Shown here in pieces: positions 53,559 through 58,514 of a DNA stretch of 58,514 bases. The DNA lies in contig JAGWHY010000008.1 in NCBI GenBank assembly GCA_028873575.1, positions 1-58,514 on the forward strand. Reading direction: 5' to 3'. The stretch is from Acidobacteriota bacterium. Lineage in GTDB: Bacteria; Actinomycetota; Acidimicrobiia; Acidimicrobiales; RAAP-2. Position 1 is the first letter of the stretch, and every line of letters starts with the position of its first letter. The notes beneath the pieces are model-generated. The model was given only the letters and a program-made list of their open reading frames with translations, was not told the DNA's origin and did not search any database. The translations under genes and the position numbers were made by a program.

Positions 53559-54413
53559 CTAGTCCTCGTCGTCGGTCCGCTCGAGGGCGAGTTGGTAGAC
53601 GTGACGGCGCGCGACGCCGAGCGCCGCGGCCACCTCGTCCACGGCGTCGCGCGTGCTGGCACCTTCTTCAAAGGCGCGCGCGAGGGCGCGCTGGATTTCG
53701 TCGTCGTCGACGGCGCGCGACACGACGACCCCGGCCAACACGACCACGATTTCGCCTTGGGGCTCATGGTGGCCGTAGCGCGCCGCCAGTTCGCTCAAGG
53801 TCCCTCGCGCGGTCTCTTCGTGGAGCTTGGTCAACTCGCGCGCGACCACGGCCGCGCGCGTCGGCCAGCGCGCCGCCAATTCCGCCAACGTGGCCCCCAG
53901 GCGCTGGGGCGATTCGTAGAAGACGACGGTTCGTGCCTCGAGGTCCCAACTCTCGACGCGGCGCTGGCGTTCTGAGCCCTTGCGGGGAAGGAACCCCTCC
54001 ATCACGAAGCGCTCACTCGCCAATCCACTGATCGAAAGGGCCGCCACGACGGCGCTCGGCCCAGGGACACCGGTGACCGTGAGGCCCGCTTGGGCGACGG
54101 CCGCCACGACGCGCTCGCCGGGATCAGAGATGCCGGGCGTCCCGGCGTCACTGACCAACGCCACGAGTTGTCCCGCGCGCACGCGCTCGATGACTTGCGC
54201 GCAGCGTTCGGCCTCATTGTGCTCGTGCAGGGACTGGAGGGGTGATTTTGGGCTCAACCCGTGGGCGCTGAAGAGGGTGCGCGAGCGGCGCGTGTCCTCG
54301 CAGTAGACGACGTCGGCGTTCGTGAGGACCTGCAGCGCCCGGGGTGAAAGGTCACCCAGATTGCCGATGGGGGTCGCGACGACGACGAGTTGACCCTCAC
54401 CCGACTGCTCCAC
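53559..54413 (-). CDS. rsmI: 16S rRNA (cytidine1402-2'-O)-methyltransferase
   Basis: This 284-residue tetrapyrrole-methylase-fold enzyme has LVVVATPIGNLGDLSPRAL, VVYCEDTRRSRTLF, LVALVSDAGTPGISDPGERVV and VTGVPGPSAVVAALSISGL. A C-terminal helix-turn-helix-like part (STRDAVDEVAAALGVARRHVYQLAL) completes it. The GTG at 54413 has an AGGGGG Shine-Dalgarno. It lies 18 bp upstream of metG, as in mycobacteria (Rv1003, Rv1007), and is divergent from the bL37 gene. Confidence 0.94.
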   Translation of the reverse strand: MEQSGEGQLVVVATPIGNLGDLSPRALQVLTNADVVYCEDTRRSRTLFSAHGLSPKSPLQSLHEHNEAERCAQVIERVRAGQLVALVSDAGTPGISDPGERVVAAVAQAGLTVTGVPGPSAVVAALSISGLASERFVMEGFLPRKGSERQRRVESWDLEARTVVFYESPQRLGATLAELAARWPTRAAVVARELTKLHEETARGTLSELAARYGHHEPQGEIVVVLAGVVVSRAVDDDEIQRALARAFEEGASTRDAVDEVAAALGVARRHVYQLALERTDDED

Positions 54414-54448
54414 GCGTCCCCCTTTGGCTCAACCCACGCTGAACCTAC

Positions 54449-54454
54449 TAACAT
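54449..54454 (+). promoter_or_regulatory. Candidate -10 box for the bL37 gene
   Basis: TAACAT lies 8 nt before the ATG at 54463; no Shine-Dalgarno is present. Confidence 0.4.
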
Positions 54455-54462
54455 TGTCACCT

Positions 54463-54546
54463 ATGTCAAAGCGGACCGTGAAGCGCAAACTACGCGCCAA
54501 AAAGAAGGCCAACCACGGCAAGAAGCCGAACTGCGGGCGCGGCTAG
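54463..54546 (+). CDS. Large ribosomal protein bL37-like peptide
   Basis: This 27-residue, extremely basic peptide begins MSKRTVKRKLRAKKK and has the motif KANHGKKPN. It matches the mycobacterial bL37 protein (24 residues, KANHGKRPN near its end), a late-recognised 50S component near the peptidyl transferase centre. A short CGRG tail is added here. It is normally missed by annotation pipelines. It stands alone between rsmI (divergent) and GDPD (convergent, six bases apart). Confidence 0.88.
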   Translation: MSKRTVKRKLRAKKKANHGKKPNCGRG

Positions 54547-54552
54547 GGCGTT

Positions 54553-55407
54553 CTAGCCCAGTACGCCGTTCCAGCTCACGTCGCGTGACGCGAGCACTTC
54601 AGCCAGTACCCGTGGTCGATCGCTGATCAGCCCGTCCACGCCGAGGTCGAGCAGGCGACGCATCTCGGCCGCCTCGTTAATCGTCCACACGTGGACCGCG
54701 ACGCCGTGCGCGTGCGCGACCTCCACGAACTGAGCCGTCACCACCTCAACGTCCCCGAAGTAACTCGGCACCTGGAAGGCGACCACTGGCGCGACGCGAG
54801 GTTTTTCGTCGCTGAGCGAAAAGAAGAACTCGGCCGTTTCGTTGGTCGCGGCCGACGTCGCCACGTCGGGGGCGAGGGCGCGGACGCGCTGGATGGCCGC
54901 GTCGTGAAACGAGGCGACGATCACCGAGTCGCGTCGCTGGAGACGCGTGAGCTCGTCAACTAAGAGGCCTTCGTAGGGCTCAACCTCGGGATCGGTCTGC
55001 TTCACGTCAAGATTGAGTAAGACGCCCGGAAAGGCCTTTGCCACCTCGTCGAGCGTGACCACGCCCAATGATCGATCCGAGGGGGCTCGACCGCGCAGGA
55101 TGTACGACGCGTCGGAGCGCCCCGGCGAGACCGTGTCGCCCTCAATCCACCAATAGGCGTTATCCATCTCCCGCAGTTCCGCCAGGGTGAGATCCGCGAT
55201 GGCGCCCACGTGATTCGTGGTGCGATCCACCGTCTCGTCGTGACAGACCACGAGGTGGCGATCTTTGGTGGCGTGGACGTCAAGCTCGATGGCGTTCGCG
55301 CCCGCGCGCAAGGCTTGGTCAATGGCGTAGAGCGTCGACGACGGACCCTCAAACGAACCCCCTTGATGAGCGAACGCGATGACGCGGCGCACGAGCCAAG
55401 GCGTCAC
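54553..55407 (-). CDS. Glycerophosphodiester phosphodiesterase
   Basis: This 284-residue GDPD-family TIM-barrel enzyme has IAFAHQGGSFEGPSSTLYAIDQAL at the N-terminus (HQGG where HRGG is usual), ANAIELDVHATKDRHLVVCHDETVDRTTN (metal EL-D and His), LLNLDVKQTDPE and HVWTINEAAEMRRLLDLGVDGLISDRP. It is cytoplasmic. It hydrolyses glycerophosphodiesters from phospholipid turnover. The GTG start overlaps the DUF3817 gene stop (GTGA). Confidence 0.92.
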   Translation of the reverse strand: MTPWLVRRVIAFAHQGGSFEGPSSTLYAIDQALRAGANAIELDVHATKDRHLVVCHDETVDRTTNHVGAIADLTLAELREMDNAYWWIEGDTVSPGRSDASYILRGRAPSDRSLGVVTLDEVAKAFPGVLLNLDVKQTDPEVEPYEGLLVDELTRLQRRDSVIVASFHDAAIQRVRALAPDVATSAATNETAEFFFSLSDEKPRVAPVVAFQVPSYFGDVEVVTAQFVEVAHAHGVAVHVWTINEAAEMRRLLDLGVDGLISDRPRVLAEVLASRDVSWNGVLG

Positions 55408-55730
55408 GCGCGCGGCAGACCCTCGGGATAAAAGCGCCGACGGAGCCGGTACTCCAGGTAGAAGGCGAGACCGGGCACGAAGCCCGCGAAGAACATCAGT
55501 CCCAATAGCGCCAAGTTAAGGCGAAACTTCAACACGACGTTAAAGCACATAATCATGTAGATCGGGTAGAGCACGACGCCGTGACCGATACCAATGACGC
55601 GCACGAACAGGCTCAAGTGTCGCCACAGGCCCAAATCCACGCTGTGCAGCACCAACGTGGCCATCAAGATCAGCAACGTCGTGCCGGTGACGTAGGACAG
55701 CAATCGGTAGCGCCGAAACGTGGTTTCCAC
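55404..55730 (-). CDS. DUF3817 family small membrane protein
   Basis: This protein of about 108 residues has three hydrophobic segments: YVTGTTLLILMATLVL, VVLYPIYMIMCFNVV and LALLGLMFFAGFVPGLAF. GIGHGVVLYPIYMI is the DUF3817 signature. A basic tail (RLRRRFYPEG) follows. The GTG at 55730 overlaps the preceding stop (TAGTG); a longer frame to 56045 would lie wholly inside the neighbouring gene. The function is unknown. Confidence 0.85.
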   Translation of the reverse strand: METTFRRYRLLSYVTGTTLLILMATLVLHSVDLGLWRHLSLFVRVIGIGHGVVLYPIYMIMCFNVVLKFRLNLALLGLMFFAGFVPGLAFYLEYRLRRRFYPEGLPRA

Positions 55731-56101
55731 TAGTGGCCCCAGAGGCGCTTCTTGGGTTTGGTGGCGAGCGTGGCGAGGTGGTCGTTGTAGGCGCGCAACG
55801 TCGGGTCCTCTTCGTGCGCGGCCGCCCGGGCCAGGCGGGCCTCTTCGCGCATGCGCTCTTCGTACTGACGGCGCGCCTCGATCTCTTCCTCGGGAACCTT
55901 TTCCAGGTTTAAGAGGGCGTACCAACCCAAGACGCCGAGCACCGCGAAGGCCGGCCACTCGATGGCGTAGAGAAAGCTGAGCGAGTTGCCTTGAATCGCG
56001 CGACCGACCTGCCACCAGGCCGCCACCGCGCACGACGTAATCCACAAGAGAAGGGCGCCGTGCAATCCGATCGCTCGAGGCGAGAAATACTTGGACTTCA
56101 C
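55730..56101 (-). CDS. Small membrane protein, unknown function
   Basis: This protein of about 123 residues has two hydrophobic segments (GLHGALLLWITSCAVAAWW, and IEWPAFAVLGVLGWYALL), then a charged, helix-forming C-terminal half rich in Glu/Arg. The GTG at 56101 has a TAGGAT box 7 nt upstream; ATG 56110 overlaps that box. It is the first gene of a three-gene operon with DUF3817 and GDPD and is divergent from ctaG. I do not recognise the family. Confidence 0.78.
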   Translation of the reverse strand: MKSKYFSPRAIGLHGALLLWITSCAVAAWWQVGRAIQGNSLSFLYAIEWPAFAVLGVLGWYALLNLEKVPEEEIEARRQYEERMREEARLARAAAHEEDPTLRAYNDHLATLATKPKKRLWGH

Positions 56102-56108
56102 GACGGTC

Positions 56109-56114
56109 ATCCTA
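56109..56114 (-). promoter_or_regulatory. Candidate -10 box for the 55730-56101 gene
   Basis: TAGGAT on the minus strand lies 7 nt before the GTG at 56101 and faces the ctaG promoter. Confidence 0.45.
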
Positions 56115-56145
56115 ATGACCAATTTTTGCCGCGACGTTGCCCCCG

Positions 56146-56151
56146 TAGGAT
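56146..56151 (+). promoter_or_regulatory. Candidate -10 box for leaderless ctaG
   Basis: TAGGAT lies 6 nt before the GTG at 56158; no Shine-Dalgarno is present. A TTTTTG at 56123-56128 is 17 bp upstream. Confidence 0.5.
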
Positions 56152-56157
56152 GGACCG

Positions 56158-56994
56158 GTGCCGGGCACGTTGAATCCCACGTTTTCGCTCCACCACCTCA
56201 ATCAGTGGCGATTCGCCTGGGTGCCGACGGTGCTGCTGGTCGCGTTCGCGGCGGCCTACCTCTATGCCCAACGTGGTCGCGACTGGCCACGGTCGCGAAC
56301 GTTTTGTTTTCTGGGGGGTCTCCTCGTCACGTTTCTCGCCGTCGAGAGCGTCGTGGCCGTCTTCGATCGGACCTACTTCGCCGACCACATGATTCAACAC
56401 CTCTTGCTCATCATGGTGGCCGCCCCGCTGTTCGCCCTCAGCGCGCCCCTCGAGCTGACCTACCAGGTACTCAACGAGCGAGGGCGAGCCGTCCTCGACG
56501 GACGCGTCGCGCGCGCCCTGACGCACCCCGTCGTCGCCTTTGGGCTGTACGCCGTGTTTATCCCCTTGACGCACCTCACCAGCCTCTTCAACCTGATGTT
56601 GACGCACGAAGCGATTCACGACGTCGAGCACCTCGGTTTTTTAGTCGTGGGTTACCTCTTCTTTCGGGTGGCCTTTGGTCGCGAGCGCGGCGTCGCGCTG
56701 CACCCCGGCCTACGACTGGTCTTCGTTATGGTCGCGGTGCCGGTCGACACGTTCACCGGACTCGCGCTCGCGATGACGTCAAAGAACCCTTTCCCCGCGT
56801 ACCGCCACCTCGCGCCCCGCGGCGCCACCGCGACGTCAATCTTGAACGACGTGCACCTTGGTGGGGCGATCATGTGGATCGGCGGCGACGCGTTGATGCT
56901 GCTCGCGTGCGTACCGATCGCGGTGATTTGGACTCGCTACGAGACGCAGCGCACGCGCGCGCTCGACGCCGAGCTGGACGCCCAGGGCCTCTAG
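56158..56994 (+). CDS. ctaG: Cytochrome c oxidase assembly protein, caa3 CtaG family
   Basis: This 278-residue protein has about seven helices. It has the family motif FADHMIQHLLLIMVAAPLFALSAP and HEAIHDVEHLGFLVVGYLFF, His-rich in the membrane region. It also has FTGLALAM and VHLGGAIMWIGGDALMLL. It is thought to help copper insertion or assembly of haem-copper oxidases; the oxidase genes are not in this window. It is monocistronic, with only three bases to the opposing PfkB gene. Confidence 0.9.
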   Translation: MPGTLNPTFSLHHLNQWRFAWVPTVLLVAFAAAYLYAQRGRDWPRSRTFCFLGGLLVTFLAVESVVAVFDRTYFADHMIQHLLLIMVAAPLFALSAPLELTYQVLNERGRAVLDGRVARALTHPVVAFGLYAVFIPLTHLTSLFNLMLTHEAIHDVEHLGFLVVGYLFFRVAFGRERGVALHPGLRLVFVMVAVPVDTFTGLALAMTSKNPFPAYRHLAPRGATATSILNDVHLGGAIMWIGGDALMLLACVPIAVIWTRYETQRTRALDAELDAQGL

Positions 56995-56997
56995 GGA

Positions 56998-58035
56998 CTA
57001 GAGCAATCCGGCCTCAATGGCCAGCTCTTCGAGGTCGGACTCGGGGCGAGCGCCCAAGTGCGTGATCACTTCGCCCGCGCACAGTGAACCCAACTCCGCG
57101 GCCTCCACCGGGTCAGCGCCGAGGGCCAGCGAGTAGAGAAAACCGGCGGCGAACATGTCGCCGGCCCCGTTTTGGTCAACGACGTGGTCGACCTCCGAGG
57201 CGGGCACGCTCACGACCCCGCTCAGCGTGGCGACGTCCGCGCCCTGGGGACCTCGCGTCACGACCGCCAAGATGCCGAGTTCGTCAAGGGCGCCAAAAAC
57301 CTGGTCCAGACGGGAGAGTTGGAAGAGGGAGAGTATCTCGGCCTCGTTAGCCAACAAAACGTCGACGTCACCGGTCACCAGGTCTAAGAAATCGCGACGG
57401 TGTCGATCGACGCAAAACGAGTCCGACAGAGAGAGCGCGACCATCGAATCGTGGTCGTGGGCGTAGTTGACGACTTTACGGATCGCCTCCTTCGCCGGTG
57501 GCAAGTCAAAGAGGTAGCCCTCGACGTAGGTGATCTCAGAACGCGCGATGAGATCTTCACGGATGTCGCTCACGCGCAGCTGATTCGACGCGCCGAGGTA
57601 CGTCGCCATGGTGCGTTGGGCGTCGGGCGTAATAAAGACGTGACAGCGACCCGTCGCGCCCTCGTCGGGTTGGGCCGTCGCCACGTCGAGCTCGACGCCC
57701 ATGGAACGCAGGTCGTGACGAAAGCGCTCGCCAAACTCGTCGGCGGCGACCTTACCGATGTAGCCACACGTTCCCCCGAGGGCCGCGACCCCGGCGATGG
57801 AGTTGGCGACCGAACCACCCGACATCTGCAGCGTCGGGCCCATGGCTTGATAGAAACGATCGAGTTGGTCCTCGTCGATCAGGGACATCGCGGCCTTGAC
57901 CAGCCCTAGCTCGGCGTAGGTCTCGTTGGTGTCTTGCGTGATGATGTCGAGCATGGCGTTACCGATGCCGGTCACGGCCAGGCGATTCGGACCGGGCTTC
58001 ACGCGAAGTGAGACCGGCGTCGGAGTGGAAGTCAC
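56998..58035 (-). CDS. PfkB family carbohydrate/nucleoside kinase
   Basis: This protein of about 345 residues has the PfkB signatures GGSVANSIAGVAALGGTCGYIGKVAADEFG and VDQNGAGDMFAAGFLY (anion hole GAGD and catalytic Asp). The length and YVEGYLFDLPPAKEAI, together with LLANEAEILSLF, resemble adenosine kinase/ribokinase-type members; the substrate is not fixed. The GTG at 58035 has a TACGCT box 6 nt upstream; the longer frame to 58482 lies in the divergent aminopeptidase gene and is rejected. Confidence 0.9.
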   Translation of the reverse strand: MTSTPTPVSLRVKPGPNRLAVTGIGNAMLDIITQDTNETYAELGLVKAAMSLIDEDQLDRFYQAMGPTLQMSGGSVANSIAGVAALGGTCGYIGKVAADEFGERFRHDLRSMGVELDVATAQPDEGATGRCHVFITPDAQRTMATYLGASNQLRVSDIREDLIARSEITYVEGYLFDLPPAKEAIRKVVNYAHDHDSMVALSLSDSFCVDRHRRDFLDLVTGDVDVLLANEAEILSLFQLSRLDQVFGALDELGILAVVTRGPQGADVATLSGVVSVPASEVDHVVDQNGAGDMFAAGFLYSLALGADPVEAAELGSLCAGEVITHLGARPESDLEELAIEAGLL

Positions 58036-58041
58036 CCAGCG

Positions 58042-58047
58042 AGCGTA
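58042..58047 (-). promoter_or_regulatory. Candidate -10 box for the PfkB kinase gene
   Basis: TACGCT on the minus strand lies 6 nt before the GTG at 58035, the same box and spacing as at prs. Confidence 0.5.
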
Positions 58048-58060
58048 GAAGATTTGCGAA

Positions 58061-58066
58061 TAAGGT
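58061..58066 (+). promoter_or_regulatory. Candidate -10 box for the M1 aminopeptidase gene
   Basis: TAAGGT lies 8 nt before the GTG at 58075. It is divergent from the PfkB promoter. Confidence 0.4.
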
Positions 58067-58074
58067 GGCCAACC

Positions 58075-58514
58075 GTGACCACAACTTCTAATCCCTATCG
58101 CCTCGCGCGCTCGTTCGTCCCGAGCGCCTACCGCCTCTTCCTCACACCCGACCTTTCGGCCTTCACGTTCACCGGACGGGTTGAAATCGACCTCGACGTG
58201 ACCGAGTCGCTGAGCGAACTCACCCTGCACGCCGTCGAACTCGAACTCGGGGCGACGACGCTCACGAGTGGGGGCGTCAGTCGCCTCGCGAGCGCCGTCT
58301 CCTACGACGAGACCTACGAAACGGCCACGTTGCGTTTCGACGAGGCGTTGCCGACCGGCCCCGCCGTTTTGGAGATCGCCTTCACCGGCACGCTCAATGA
58401 CCAGCTGCACGGGTTCTACCGGTCCACCTACGAAGACGCGGACGGCGTCACGCACGTCATCGCGACAACGCAGTTCGAGCACTCCGACGCGCGGCGCGCT
58501 TTTCCGTGCTTCGA
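58075..58514 (+). CDS. M1 family aminopeptidase, N-terminal part
   Basis: This gene runs off the window; the first 146 residues are visible, with no stop. They begin MTTTSNPYRLARSFVPSAYRLFLTP and form the M1 N-terminal beta domain, with TQFEHSDARRAFPCF at the edge, the conserved substrate-binding region that precedes the zinc motif. The zinc-binding HExxH lies outside the window. M1 enzymes (PepN type) cleave N-terminal residues from peptides. The GTG at 58075 is divergent from the PfkB gene. Confidence 0.92.
   Translation, partial: MTTTSNPYRLARSFVPSAYRLFLTPDLSAFTFTGRVEIDLDVTESLSELTLHAVELELGATTLTSGGVSRLASAVSYDETYETATLRFDEALPTGPAVLEIAFTGTLNDQLHGFYRSTYEDADGVTHVIATTQFEHSDARRAFPCF

Noticed and set aside
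52264-53562. 432-residue plus-strand open frame opposite metG
   Set aside because: It has no recognisable motif and the amino-acid bias of an antisense shadow; metG on the other strand has all its motifs.

Overview
The window is a gene-dense, high-GC stretch (roughly two-thirds GC by eye) from an actinobacterium. The best match is a class such as Acidimicrobiia; this is inferred from gene content and protein style, not from a search. Supporting signs are the F420 genes cofD-cofE, the tiny ribosomal proteins bS22 and bL37 known from mycobacteria, the enolase-FtsB-DUF501-Ppx operon, many GTG starts with GTGA/ATGA stop-start overlaps, and numerous genes whose start codon lies 6-8 nt after a TANNNT box (leaderless-type expression).

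Layout. 1-7.4 kb: the end of a thiolase gene, then manB with a UPF0434 gene, a large GT-C-like membrane protein, a CAAX-type membrane protease and, divergently, ftsH. 7.3-20.6 kb: a cell-envelope glycan region with a giant GT2-membrane fusion, DUF5719, an NDP-sugar epimerase, three GT-B glycosyltransferases, a polytopic membrane protein and a secreted GH3 glycosidase. 20.6-25.6 kb: a serine hydrolase, cofD-cofE, a nucleoside phosphorylase, a mannose-1-phosphate guanylyltransferase-like gene and a Thr-rich membrane-anchored protein. 25.7-28.9 kb: an odd tRNA with a UAA anticodon, an NlpC/P60 peptidoglycan hydrolase, a GT2, one 323-bp gene-free stretch and a GNAT gene.

28.9-41.4 kb and 48.6-54.4 kb together form a long minus-strand housekeeping chain: rsmI, metG, tatD, a PASTA-DPBB protein, rsmA, ispE, then glmU, prs, the bL25 gene, pth, mfd, a parvulin-like gene, mazG, eno, ftsB, DUF501 and ppx. 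From memory this resembles the Mycobacterium tuberculosis Rv1003-Rv1026 neighbourhood. Between glmU and ispE a plus-strand block (41.4-48.2 kb) is inserted: an alpha/beta hydrolase, a two-component system, and a redox operon (Thr-rich membrane peptide, ApbE, ferric-reductase-like haem membrane protein, NuoF-like flavoprotein, ferredoxin). A tRNA-Gln lies on the opposite strand in this block. 54.4-58.5 kb: bL37, GDPD, two small membrane proteins, CtaG, a PfkB sugar/nucleoside kinase and the start of an M1 aminopeptidase.

Most unusual points: a class-I-shaped tRNA with a Leu(UAA) anticodon; a GlmU that ends before its acetyltransferase active site; a PASTA-PASTA-DPBB protein at the locus where other phyla carry RpfB or YabE; two genes whose best start codon is CTG behind a strong Shine-Dalgarno; and a redox operon sharing a duplicated direct-repeat motif with its neighbouring two-component system. 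No mobile elements, CRISPR arrays or rRNA genes were seen.
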